Assembly: GCF_003073045.1 (NCBI RefSeq)
Contig: NC_037603.1
Span: 15,754,192-15,818,191, forward strand
Length of the DNA stretch: 64,000 nt
Reading direction: 5' to 3'
Origin: Pomacea canaliculata
Lineage: Eukaryota > Mollusca > Gastropoda > Architaenioglossa > Ampullariidae
Shown here: positions 35,301 through 47,189 of the stretch, in pieces
Position numbering within the stretch: position 1 is the first letter of the stretch
How the letters are laid out: every line of letters starts with the position of its first letter
Notes under the pieces: generated by a model
Told to the model about the DNA's origin: nothing
Databases searched by the model: none
Seen by the model: only the letters and a program-made list of their open reading frames with translations
Program-made: the position numbers and the translations under genes

Positions 35301-38300
35301 CGACACTACCACGAGTGCTGCAGCACCGCCGGGAAGCGTATTTCACTGGCTATGAATTGAAGATCCATGTCACAACAGAAGAAGTTTTCTTCTACTCATT
35401 CATCTTTCACAAAATGTGAGAAGTGTTTTTGTCGAGGGAAATGGTTAGCGAACTGCATTTTTAAGAGAAGTCGGAGACTGGGGTAAAAAGTCGTTGAAAG
35501 GAGTTCCGTGCCAAGGCTTATGGCATCCCTCCATGTGATATTCGGAAATGCTTTGAAAAACTTTTGCTTTCCTCTCCCTTAACACTGTCTTGGACCATGT
35601 TTACTGCCTCTCATTGCTCAGAAGTCTTTAAAAAGATTAGACTCCCAGATCATTATCATCCGTATAGCGCGCATGCCCAGTGCCTTACTCAATGAACATC
35701 CGGTCATCGGAAAATTTGTATTGCATTCACAAGAAATTGTAAATGAATCAAAAATCTTTTTTTATTATTTTAACTTTACTTGCTTATCCAACAGTTTTGT
35801 ATTTAGGAAGCTTAGAAGGAGAAATAACAGCAAAAGAAAAAAACGAAAAAAAGAAACAACAAAAACAATAAAACAAAAAAAACAAAACCCCAACAAACAA
35901 ACAATAAAAAACAAAAAACAAGACTATCAGTGTTGGGAATCTGAACTGTAGGCGAACTTCCTGCACAGCGGTCCAAGGGCTGGAGGTCACGTGACAGGAC
36001 TGAGACTGAACCCACTGAGTGAAAACCCAGCACTTGGCACCTGCTGACGTACATAGTCTCATAAACATGGCTTGCAGTAGTTTTCCTGTTGCCATCCCCG
36101 AAAAACGACGAATCAATGGCTGCTTATTGCATTTCTCGTCATGTCCGCGATTCTCGTCATCTGTGTTGGCGCCCTCTGGTGAAAGCGATGCCAGACAAAA
36201 AGTGGCAACTAACTGCTGATGCCAAAGAGTTTCTTAGTGATCAAGTTCATGATGAACTTTGCATCCGTACTTGACTTGGTCTCAAGAAATAGGAGTCAAG
36301 CTTTTTTTCCTTATTTTTATTTTTTGAAAGATTTGCTCGTTAGCAGGTTTGGTTATATACCTGATATACAGAAACACCTGTTCGCTTATACCCCTGATCA
36401 CAGGGACAGCTACAGCGACTGCTGGAGGGCAGTGTAGCATCGACACCCGCTACTAACAGCTTGTCGAGCAGTCGCCAGGGGAGCGAGCTACCCCATTATC
36501 TACCCATAAACCTCTTGTCTTGCTTTTTGTTCTTCAGTTTCGACCTGCCAGTATCACCCTGACGGGTATGTGCTGATGTCAGTGATGCCCCTCATGTCGA
36601 CCCTATGTTGCCTTCCTTCAGGATGCCTCGCAGCCCCAGAACCATCTTGTCAGCATCCTCTCGCACCTTGGGTAAGTCCAGTCCAACACTTTTATATCAC
36701 TATCTTGTTACTATATATATGTATGTTCCTCTTCCCTCTCTATACTTCAAATTTCAAAAACCCAAAATATTCCAAAAAAGAAACAAGGCTTTCCAAAAGA
36801 ATGTCTGGCATTAACAACCAGAAGGAATGTAACTAAGCAAAACTATTCGACGATGAACAAATAACAATTGCTCACCTCTCCCCGAGGCACTGTACCCGTC
36901 TAGTAGAAGTCTTCTTGCGATTCTTGGTTCTGACCCAAAGTGGAAAGGTTTGCACTTACTCTCTGACCTGACATTTCTAACTTACCTTGAGTCACCTGCC
37001 GAAACTCTGAGCAAAAAAATAACGAGGGAGAGAGAGAAAGCATCACTTTAGAAGCACGAGACATGCACGACTGGTGGTGCCCTCACCGGAAATGGGGGTT
37101 TAAAGCGAAGGCGTAGAATGCTGTACATGTCTGAGTGCGTGAATACCCGATACCCTGACATTTCTGCTTTCCCACTTGTAAAGGAACGGTTGGAAGTTGT
37201 AGTGTAAGGGGCACCGTCTGGAAAAATGTAGTGAAGATGAACTCTTCTTTCTCTCTCTCTCGCTCACTTACTCTCCTTACCCCAGTCTCTCCCCCACCCT
37301 CAAACAGAAGTTCTATCTTCCTTTCTCCCACACATACCGTCACTCCCACCACCCACATACAGAGAGAGAGAACAATTGAAAGTAAAAAATATATATATAT
37401 CTGTACTTATGTTTGAGCTTACATAAAGGTGCCTCTGTAAGTTACCAAATTTTACAGCAGGTGTGTTAGGCAGTTAGTTTTATCACATTCATTATTGTTT
37501 CACGGCTAACTCTTTAAAGTTCCGACGAGATAAACTTGGCGAATGCACGAAGACATTGGGAAGGCCTGAGAATTCCCACCCGAGGGCATGCACTGATACC
37601 CTGGAGGTATTTTTTCCGGGGAAGCAGAAAAGCTGATAGGAAATTCCAACATGACAAAATGTGAATCGAGGTTGTTTATAAACCAGTATCTCAAGCGGTT
37701 GTGAGAGCAAGTTTGCCCACATTGTGTGAGCTCGCAGTTGCAGAGACAAAGAGTTCGCTCCATGCTCCTCGGGGCGAGCGGGTATCGCGGCGACTGCAGC
37801 GATGGCGGTGCGCGATTGGGTGGGTACACGGGTGTCTTTGTCTGGTCAAGACACGTTTGCCAAGAGCGAGATAACCTTCGGTGGCTTAAAATAATAAAGA
37901 TGCCAACTCTCCTCTCTCTGTCCTTCTTCTCTGTCTTTGTCTTTATTTCACTCGTCTTTCTCTGTCGTCCTCATTGTCTCTCTCACGCTTCCACTTTCTT
38001 GCTCTTTCTCTCTATCTCTCTCCCACACACATACACAAACTAGCACACAATGTGTTATAATATATATATACACCAAACTTCTATCAGACTCGTATAATCT
38101 GCTAGATATTAAATGCTATACATATTTCTATTTATAGGGATTCTATATGTGGTGTTGTCATGGTGGTGAGAACTAACAGTCTCCTCGCGGTATATATATA
38201 TATTTTTTTTCACGATCCTGAGAATCGATGCTTCAGGGAAAAAAGTGAAATATATTTATATGTCAGTACTAGCAACACAGTAATGCTTGTCATACCGACG

Positions 38301-38640
38301 AACTGATGGACAAACGTGCGCACACACAGAAGCAAGCACAAAACCACGTTCAGAAACACTTATAAAGGAAGACAGAGAGATGTAGAGAGATGAAGGAAGC
38401 TGCATGTGTAGAAGTAAGATGCTGATGCTGTGTTTCTCTCTTGTCTGCTAGTTTCAGTAGTAAGCAGTTACCGCGTTTGACTGTAGGTCTTGGGTTTCAG
38501 CGGGGGAGGAGAGGACCCCCCACTAGTACGTCCGGGCCACGTTGTAGTCGGAGGCACACTCGCTGAGAATGTCTCAAAGACCGTTCTTCCAGTCGTAGTT
38601 ACCCCCTGCTCCCTCCAGAAAAAATACCGCCCCTAGCATC
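35301..38640. other. No confident gene
   Basis: The stretch is AT-rich with A-runs (35840-35925), GA/CT-rich stretches (37015-37045, 37230-37375, 37910-38020) and AT dinucleotides (38190-38205). Two short exon-like pieces with good splice sites lie at 36538-36565 and 36622-36671 (+). They would need a 56-base intron and show no recognisable domain. Confidence 0.35.
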
Positions 38641-38676
38641 GTCGATCCAAGCTTTCATGTTATGCGATCATTATTT

Positions 38677-38704
38677 AGGTCATACTTAGGTCATACTTAG
38701 GTCA
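38677..38704 (+). promoter_or_regulatory. Tandem DR5 of AGGTCA half-sites
   Basis: Three perfect AGGTCA hexamers (38677, 38688, 38699) in the same direction are separated by the same 5-base spacer TACTT. This is two overlapping DR5 elements, the classical RAR/RXR arrangement. No gene is recognised nearby, so function is inference; an 11-bp slippage repeat is the simple alternative. Confidence 0.35.
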
Positions 38705-40347
38705 TATTTCTATCTTTTCGGTCGGTTTACCCTGACAGTAGTTTACAATTGTGCTAGTGTCATTCTTTGCAAACATTTTCAACGGAATTTTTAAGATGGT
38801 GATTGATCTATTTGTTTGTTTACTTATGTGTGGATGTCAGTGAGGCACTTGTTCTCTAAACACTTTATTAAACTTAACCGTTAATGTTTTGCAATGAGGG
38901 AACTATTTTTGAATGAAACCGCCATTAGCTCACCTTTTTCCCTTTTCTCGATCTGTCTGTCTGTCTGTCTGTCCTTGTTATGAACTACGTTGCTCGTTCC
39001 TACTACGTGGTAGACATAAGTCGCAATTTCCTCTGCGTAGTGTTTTCCACACCGGTACCTTCTTAAAACGGAGAACATAAACATCAAAATAAACCTTCTC
39101 CGGAGTGATGTAAACCAGCCTAACATACTCGATGACAGAATCATAATCGGTATGAGTATTCCTGACAACTCGGATAAGGATGGGACAAACCGTGGATTTC
39201 AGTAGGTTTCTAGAATCCTTCTCCTGCTCGCCCACCCACCCGCCACACAAGCACGCTCTCGCACGCACATATTACCAAACTCTATATTTATTTATTTATT
39301 GTATTTAATCTCTTCGATGTTCAATCTGGATAATATTCCAAATGTGACCAAAAGGCAAGAGAGATAAATTTAGAGAAGATGGCATCCTACATCTTTAGTC
39401 AAAGAAGCTGCTCTGAGCGTAAAACCAGAGCTGGGCGAGTTGACCAGCCAAGCGTTGGAGTGGAGGAGAGTGTCAGGAAGATGTGTGGAGACATACTGAT
39501 GTACGAGCAGCACGTGGGATGACCACATAAAGTATATAATAAAAATACTAAGAGATAATTGAATCGAATATCATGATCGTACGTGTGGATAAATGCGACA
39601 GGAGAAAATAAAAACAGGCAACTTAATATATTGTCCGCTTAGTGTTTACTCGATGGCGTCTAGCGTCTGGGTTTCCCTGCTTTCAAAAGCAAAATGTGAA
39701 ATTCTAATTCGACAAGACACATGAAATGGAAGAGGAGTGAAAATAAAGGCAAGAAAGAAAAGAAAATATACCGCTACACAGCAAAAATATTTTAGAAAAC
39801 AGGTGTAAATGAGGTGAAAACACAACTCGGCAGAAATGTCTGCAGTGTCATCTCCCTTGTACCTCCGCAACACAAGCGCACAGGACAGTGAACACTCGTC
39901 CACGAAACAGTCCATCTTAAACTGGGTAGAAAAAATGGTGCTTCGGTCAACTTGTATCTTTCGGAACTTGAAGACATACTAAAGCAGAAGTCACCGACAT
40001 AAAGGTCATTGGGTCAAAGGTGACGGCGAAAAAGAAGTTGATGGACTGTGCTGGTCATGTAGATCACTTCCAAGTGGGTTGGCTTAAAGTTTTCTTTTTT
40101 TTAAATTTCTTGCCTTTCTTTTGGATTTAAAAGAAACAATTGCAAGGTAATGGATTTTCATTCTCAGTGACAGATACTAAACATAAAATTGCAATATATT
40201 TGATGTAAGTTATTATTTGTGATGTGATGATGATGACGATGAGGAGGAGGAGGAGGATTATAAGGAGGAGGATTGCAGGAACAGTGAGGTGCAAGGTGTG
40301 AGGAAGACTGGAAGCAAGGCATGCAGGTGGAGGCGGAGGCGACTTAC
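38705..40347. other. No confident gene
   Basis: Short open frames only. A well-formed minus-strand acceptor (CATTTTTTCTACCCAG) precedes a frame starting near 39921 that reads FKMDCFVDECSLSCALVLRR, but no matching donor or partner exon could be fixed. A GTCTGTCT run lies at 38950-38975. Confidence 0.3.
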
Positions 40348-40519
40348 CTGAGCGCGGGTGCTGAAGGAGCCTGGCTTGACTTTGATTGCAGCGCGTGGCC
40401 TGTCGACTGCTCGTCAGGTTCTCTTTACTCCTCGCAGTCAACTGCTCCTCAAACACACACACACCCGCACTGGGACCGCGCCAGTGACGTACACCCTGCT
40501 TCCGGACAGGGTGGGCAGG
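40348..40519 (-). CDS. Candidate coding exon, unrecognised
   Basis: On the minus strand an acceptor GCGCGCGTTTCCAG precedes 172 open bases and a consensus donor CTCAG|GTAAGT. The frame gives 57 residues including HPVRKQGVRHWRGPSAGVCV and FEEQLTARSKENLTSSRQ. The piece is CpG-rich compared with its flanks. It could instead be a noncoding 5' exon. No family is recognised. Confidence 0.35.
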
Positions 40520-40539
40520 CTGGAAACGCGCGCGCACGT

Positions 40540-40930
40540 GAGTATGTATGTGAGAGAGAGGGGGTATATAGAAAGTATGAGTGGGTGTGTCGTACTCTGT
40601 GTGTATGTGTGTGTGTGAGAGAGAGAGAGAAGGGGGAGAGAGATAGGGCATGTACAAAGTATGGGTGGGTGTCGTACTCTGTGTGTGTGTGAGAGAGAGA
40701 GAAGGGGGAGAGAGATGGGGTATGTACAAAGTATGGGTGGGTGTGTCGTACTCTGTGTGTATGTGTGTGTGAGAGAGAGAGAAGGGGGAGAGAGATAGGG
40801 TATGTACAAAGTATGGGTGGGTGTGTCGTACTCTGTGTGTGTGTGTGAGAGAGAGAGAGAAGGGGGAGAGAGATGGGGTATGTACAAAGTATGGGTGGGT
40901 GTGTCGTAATCTGTGTGTGTGTGTGTGAAA
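40540..40930. repeat. About 83-bp minisatellite with nested GT and GA runs
   Basis: About four and a half copies of a unit holding GTATGTACAAAGTATGGGTG, GGTGTGTCGTACTCTG, then GT and GA dinucleotide runs and AGGGGGAGAGAGAT. Long minus-strand frames across it (Ser-Leu-Ser-His-Thr repeats) are artefacts. Confidence 0.9.
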
Positions 40931-41145
40931 GAGAGAGCACAGAGAGAGAAGTCATGTCATGTCGAGGTTTAGAGCAGCCAGCTACACTCAATTACTATTG
41001 TCAGGTAAGCTAGCTAAGCCTAAAATGTTGCGGCGAAAGTTCTGAGGTCACTAGCCACTAGTTGGTGAGGATACGGCGAGGGTGATGCAAGTCTGGTGCT
41101 TAATGAGAAGGCATTGGTGATAATTCGGTGAAGTCATTACCACTA

Positions 41146-41571
41146 CTATGGTCTGTTGAGGGTCTGGTGCGATAATGAGACATTAATGAGGACCGAGTGA
41201 GACAAACATGCTCTGATCATTTCCATCTCTCTTTTTTTGTTTATGTTTGTCATATTTGTGCAGCTGTTTCTTGCAATGATATCTCCATTATGTTTGGCCA
41301 GAATATCTTGAAAATTTTCTTCAGACATCTCTCTTGGAAACTCATCCGGTGAAGGTGGCACACATACAACTGTAGTACGACATTCATCAGATATTGATGA
41401 CGATCCGAGGTAAAACAGTTGTACACGTGTTATGATGTAAGCGGCACATGCGGAAGACAAGATAATTCCAGAAAATCTCAAAACAGCAGTTATACACACA
41501 GAAAACTCTGAAATTCTATGACCAGCCAAAACACTGATCAGGAATTCCTGTCGAGGCCGCCGAAGGTCCAA
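41146..41571 (-). CDS. Hypothetical open frame with a membrane segment
   Basis: An open frame of 141 codons on the minus strand. Residues about 25-50 (CITAVLRFSGIILSSACAAY) could form one membrane helix. A hydrophilic part follows (PPSPDEFPREMSEENFQDIL). An acceptor-like CCTCGACAG lies near the start, so it may be an internal or terminal exon rather than a whole gene. No family is recognised. Confidence 0.28.
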   Translation of the reverse strand: MDLRRPRQEFLISVLAGHRISEFSVCITAVLRFSGIILSSACAAYIITRVQLFYLGSSSISDECRTTVVCVPPSPDEFPREMSEENFQDILAKHNGDIIARNSCTNMTNINKKREMEMIRACLSHSVLINVSLSHQTLNRP

Positions 41572-41996
41572 CCGACAAATTCTGTCTTTTATTCAACAAA
41601 AGACGCGGTAGGTTGGATGGACCAGGTGTTCTATGTCTCCATGACGGGCACTTGCGTTTGGCAACTAGTTATCGTGAAAACTTCAGTTTTTCACGAGAAA
41701 ATAGAAGACTCGGTTTTCTGTGAGAAACACAAGAGTGGCGGTAGTCCCCAGTAAGGACTTCCTGTTTACACTTTCTGAAGATGTATGAACTTTTGACTTC
41801 AATGTGTTCGAGTTCTATGACTAAAGCCTCTTAACTGAAACGTCACGCCTCAAATACTACAGTTTATGTGATTTTAAAGTTCCCAGGTATTTACTTTCAG
41901 GCAGGTCATCAGTTTAGTTGGGCAAGAGACCGGAGGGAGAGGAGGGGGAGGCGGTACCGGAATCCTTCGGCAGGTCCAGTCGGTGTCCTTGCTCTC

Positions 41997-42134
41997 TCAT
42001 TCGTCATGCAGCTCGTCATTTTGAGAACCTAGGAGGCTAGAAAATGCTCTTCTGATGGCCCGTAAGGTGGTACTGCCAGCAGCCATACACAGAGCAACGG
42101 ATTGCTCGTAATCCCACAATCTATGCTGAATAAA
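41997..42134 (-). CDS. Candidate terminal exon, unrecognised
   Basis: On the minus strand an excellent acceptor (CACTTTTCTCCACAG) is followed by 45 codons and a stop. They read FIQHRLWDYEQSVALCMAAG, then STTLRAIRRAFSSLLGSQ, and end NDELHDE. A donor-like site exists upstream at 42199, but joining it breaks the frame, so the preceding exon is unknown. Confidence 0.3.
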   Translation of the reverse strand, partial: FIQHRLWDYEQSVALCMAAGSTTLRAIRRAFSSLLGSQNDELHDE

Positions 42135-42630
42135 CTGTGGAGAAAAGTGTTTTGCGGCGGAAAAACTTTTTATTGGATTAAAAAAAAAAATACTCTTACT
42201 AGTTGAAACAACGGTGTCGTATTCAAATGATGACAACTCACGCATTTGGGGTTTAATGCATAGCTGGCAAGTTGCTGAAGGTGAACTCTGTGTGAACCAG
42301 AGTCTGAACATGTTAGCAAATGTCACAAATGATATGCTAGCAGGCTTCGCACTTCGTGGTGGCCCGTAATAAAAAAACTCAGTTGTTATAAAAAAAAAAC
42401 ACACGAGAAAAACCGTCGCACCGATGCTTCTAGCTTAGTATGAGACACCATTGGCCAAACTGCGCCGCTGAACACTTGCCAGGATGTGAGCACCAACTGC
42501 TACCTGTAGGCAAGTAGAAGACATGCACACCCCGTGAAATCCACCCGCCCCACACATAAAAGGTTCTTTTAAAAAAAGAATTTCGCAATCACTAAGAACA
42601 AGGGAACACACCTAGGTTTTTTCAGTCTTT

Positions 42631-42690
42631 CAGTTTGTTTATTTATTTGTTTGTTTGCTTGTTTGTTTGTTTGTTTGTTTGTTTGTTTAT
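42631..42690. repeat. (TTTG)n microsatellite
   Basis: TTTG units with a few TTTA and TTGC interruptions. Confidence 0.88.
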
Positions 42691-42744
42691 ATGACAGAGT
42701 CAGACATTCTGAATGACAACTCTATGTTTGCGCTGCGAGGGTAG

Positions 42745-42930
42745 CATTCTATATGTTTATGTTTATGAGAACAGAGAATGTCGTCATACTTATGGAAGCA
42801 GAGAATGACGTCATATTTGTGGACAGCAGATAATGTCGTCATGTTGATGGAAGCAGAGAATGACGTCATGTTTGTGGACAGTAGATAATGACGTCATGTT
42901 TGTGAGCAGCAGAGAATGACGTCATGTCTG
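42745..42930. repeat. About 28-bp minisatellite carrying CRE palindromes
   Basis: Degenerate copies of GCAGAGAATGACGTCATGTT occur in tandem. Four units hold the perfect palindrome TGACGTCA (42806, 42861, 42889, 42917). Others have TGTCGTCA. Perfect sites are spaced 55, 28 and 28 bases. Confidence 0.75.
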
Positions 42931-43144
42931 TAGGCAGCAGACAACCTATCATTTACTTGTTCTTCCCTTATTTCTCTCCTTTCCTGCACCAATTTACTCA
43001 CATAAACCACACACACAAACACGCATACTTCTTGTTTATTTGCTTACCTCGCTGTGAAATGTTAAGACAATGTCCACGTCTTATTACGACGATATCTGTC
43101 CGATTCTCTTTAGAGGAACCGCTTGCTCAGCTTCCCCAACCTAA

Positions 43145-43179
43145 CCCCCCCCCCCCAAAAAAAAAAAAAAAAAAAAAAT
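43145..43179. repeat. Poly-C/poly-A tract
   Basis: A run of about ten C is followed by a long run of A. Its length is likely to be unreliable in the assembly. Confidence 0.85.
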
Positions 43180-43626
43180 ACAGTTACCACAATGAGCTCT
43201 GATTTCATTTTTTCGTGAATATTCTCGTGAAAGTATCGCATATGCGCGATTGTTTGAGCTACTTAAATCTTAAATTAATTAAAAAAATAATTGTTAAGGT
43301 GTTATTTTCTTTTATATCCAATTACAAAAACACTAAAAGTCACAAATATATAAACAGAGTCAAATGAAATATGAAACAATACAAAGAAATTTAGAGAAAG
43401 TTGTGAAAAAAGACCTCCCGAGGTCCTCCAACTCAACCCTATTTCACACCTTATAATATCACTACTAGTATTACCATTTATACTACTACAAGTACAAACC
43501 ACAGCTGCAAGTCAAAAGACAAAGACGGAGAAGGCTACAAATGGATATTTTGGTAGTAAACTTGAGCTGTAGTGACTGAGTATATGCTGATGGTATTTAT
43601 CTTCAACATGAGAACACAGTAAACTC

Positions 43627-43627
<1 letters not shown>

Positions 43628-43664
<37 letters not shown>
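43628..43664. repeat. (TTG)n microsatellite
   Basis: About 12 perfect TTG triplets. Confidence 0.9.
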
Positions 43665-46600
43665 CTTTTTTCTTTGTAAGTCGCTTGGATGATGGGGCAA
43701 AACGCTAAAAGAAACCAAATAACTGTAATTGGTTATTTGAACCACACCTAGGGCTGACTGTTTTTATAACCCGGAGAAGAGACCAGTTCTATTAACAGTG
43801 AGAGGTTTTTAAATACGTGCTTCAAGCTTTTGAAGTTCCCTGCAGACAGCGACTTTTATGTAGCCCAAAGGGCCATGGATTTTCAATATTCTAAGCAGCA
43901 ACAACGCAGGAAAAACACATAAACACACAAAAAAACAAAACAAAAACATCCCAGGAAGTTCATCATGTGCACGTGGCAGTCATCTCCTGCATACGGAAAC
44001 AATCGACACGGCGATTGCAGACATCCTGCGTTTCTCTCCAAGGTGGTTGTACTCAAGCATCTCATGTGCTTGATGGTGCTCATGGGAGAGAAGGGAGATA
44101 AGCTGCACCCTGTCACCGTGTCTCGTTATGACGTAATGTCGGTTGTCTGCCCTTTAACGCAACTGTTCAAAAGTCCGACATTTCTTCATCCAAACGTTTG
44201 CATTGCTTTGGAGGTATTATGCGATTAAAGGACCTTTACCTCCACCTTCAAAGCGGCTTAGAGAAGATCAGAGAAATTTGTGTCTATTATTAAATGTTAC
44301 TAATTAATTTTACTACCTATTTCCTCCACTGTCTTTCATTTTAAAAACATTCGTTGAGATTCGTCCATCATTGTTACATTTTTACTCGTTATCTAATCAC
44401 ATTTTAGTTGTTTTCATCCACCCAGATATCTTCTTATGAACAGAATGGGGTGATGTCTGTGTGTTTGTGGTTTGGTTGATATCCATGGTAATCCCGACTA
44501 TTTCTGTGAGCTTCACTAAATTTAGCATGAGCATTCGTTTTCGACCATGAGAAAGTTGTAACTTATATTTGGTTGAAGCATGTTTATTTGTATGTATGTT
44601 TACTTTTAATAGTTTTTTAGGATTATAAGACCTTGCTGGTGGCTCCAAGTGAACAGAATTACGGCAAATTGTCTACTCCGAAGAGTAAACGGACTCGAGA
44701 GGTCTCCTTTGAGAGAAACCGGAAGAGAGGAAGGGGAAGATAAGAAGGGAAAGCAAACGAGTAAGCAAATCGCGTGCTGGCTGGCACTACTACAGTTTTT
44801 ATTTTTACCTGTTCACCACAAACGGATTTCGACTTCCCCTCCTTTGATCTGTTCCGCGCGAATGGACTATGCGCTGACAGCCTGCCAAAAGACGGGGCAC
44901 CACACGGGAGCGAGTGTGCAGCTACCATGTTGACCGGATGATGGTCATGATGATGATGATTGATGATTGATGATGATTGACAATGATTGATGATGAAAAC
45001 CCCAAACATTTGTCCATTTTTCGGCACATCACGGAAACCGCAGCACCACAACGACAGTGAAGAAAAAGGATGAAGAAGGAGGCGGGAGTGTAGGTAGAGA
45101 GATGAGAGATTCAGTTTATGCTTGCTGACTCACGCACAGCCACAAACTGAAGGAAGCGGGAAAGTGTAGCAAGTAAAATGTCCCGGAACAACTGCAGGGA
45201 AGTAATAACCCAGATAATAAAAAGAAACAAAATCACCAGATGATAACGATGAAGAAGGAAACTATAAAGTGCAGACACAGAAAAATAGAGAACTCGACAA
45301 AGAGCACAGATCACCAGTCACTCAGTAGACACCAAACACGAGGGAAGTCCACAGACACCAACAAGAACAAGACCACCAAACCGGTTAGGCAAAGGAATCC
45401 ACCCTTTACAATTTGAACCCCAACAAAATATGAATAAACCGTGCATCACGACTGCCTCCCTGACTTGTGCATGGTCACGATACACTCTTCACCTTTCCAC
45501 CCAAGATTTTAATGGCTTTCAAGTCCGGGTACAATTCAATGTTTTGTCTGCCTTCTGTGCTAACAACTGCACGCTTCTTTTGCTATGAAAACTGGGGATC
45601 TCCTCCCATCGCAACTCTCTTCCCCCGAAATTCCTTTTCACCAAAATGCTTGTAGGTTGAGGAAGACAGAAATTAGAAAAAAAAGCAACTCGTAAAGTGG
45701 AAAAGGTGATGTTCCGCTGGGCTGGCTTTGTCGGTTAGTGAAAGCTTCCCATCGCTGAGGTGTGAGAATTATATGGGACTACCGTGCTGATCTTGGCTGA
45801 AAGTCTTCATCGAAAACTACTGAAGCGTGTCCAGACCTTATCGTCGACCACCGCCAAGCAAAACGTCACGTGCCGTCACCATCACACTTGAGCACGCACG
45901 ACCAACAACGGGTAGGAGAACACAGCTTTACCCGAACACATCCCACACGTACACGCTCTCATATGTCTCAGTCAGGGACAGTAACAATGCTTTATTCTGG
46001 AAAATTACACCATGAAGAGTCAAGGAAGTTAAGATTTTTTTTTTTACAAATTTTTTTGTTTGTTTACAGTTCCTCCAACTTCTTAACAGTTCTAGTACCT
46101 TCCCAGATATGAATTCTTCTTCGATAAATGTAAGATGATGTGTGCACGAGTGGCTTGATGGCCCACACAGCCCACTCACCAAACACACGTCACCGCCATC
46201 GAGGCCCACAGAGACATGGCGCAGAGACACGCTGCAACAAACATACAGTGAACTTCAGCACACATCACACAGTACGACATGTCACGTAAGCCACTGTAGA
46301 CCCTGTCACTAAAAGTCTTCTTTCGCGAATGAGAAAGATGGGATTTTCATGGTATACTCAACGATATGACACTGACACGATGCACGCGCAAAACTCGACG
46401 TTAATGCTCGATGGATGCGACGGTTTGGGCGCAAACAACATTTATGGGAGTAAAGTGAACACGTGGGTTCACAGAACCAAACGCTAACACAGGAGCCTGC
46501 CGTGAAAACACAACTCTCGCCTGGGGAAAACAAAGTTGCCCAACACCCGCAGTGGAAGAGAACTGTGTTGAGAAGTGGCAGCTGTACGCACGTGCAGCCA

Positions 46601-47189
46601 TCTTAGCACCATTCGTGTTCACAGGGTCTTTGTAGCAACATTTTCTTGTCATTGTACATTCTCAATGTTTTGTTCTATGTTGATTCTTACCCCTCTCCAT
46701 AAATGTTCACGTATTCGAAAGAATATCCTGCACATATGTTCACACTCTGCTTGAAAAGTTGCCCTTACAATGTGGTAGTTTGTAATAATTATGGTTACTT
46801 TTAGTTGAGCTGGTAACTAATTAATTCATTAGCTGAACTATGTAAAAGCCATTTCTTGATATTACGAAGGTTTTACAGAATAAATAAACGTTTCACGTTT
46901 TATTTAATCGAAATATTGCAGAAACCTAGTTTTCTCTCACGAGCAGCAATAACCAGTGTCGTATGCTAAATTTATGAAAGTTTGTCCAAGAAATAATTTA
47001 GTCCAAACAATTTAAAACTAGAACAAAATTTAGAGAAATCAATTAGCTGGCACTTTAGCCGCGTTTCATTCTCTAAGGAATATCGATCTGTCCAATACCG
47101 ATCCCAAAAAGCTTACTTTTTTTGTTTTCCTTTCATAAACTAATGTCTCCTTGCTTCATTTAAGTCTAAATTCTTTTCATTATGTAATG

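Larger units (their letters stand above)
42135..47189. other. Gene-poor region with repeats
   Basis: No confident gene is seen. The region contains TTTG (42631-42690), CRE-bearing (42745-42930), poly-C/poly-A (43145-43179) and TTG (43628-43664) repeats, and a TGATGATTGA run (about 44940-44995). Open frames of 60-130 codons here lack domains and splice support. Confidence 0.35.

Noticed and set aside
36538-36671. Two mini-exons with good splice sites on the plus strand
   Set aside because: The 28- and 50-base pieces would need a 56-base intron, no partner exons were found and no domain is visible, so they were not called.
40127-40991. Minus-strand frames of 149-200 codons rich in Ser-Leu-Ser-His-Thr
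   Set aside because: They are produced by the 83-bp minisatellite. Only the non-repetitive part at 40348-40519 was kept, as a weak exon candidate.
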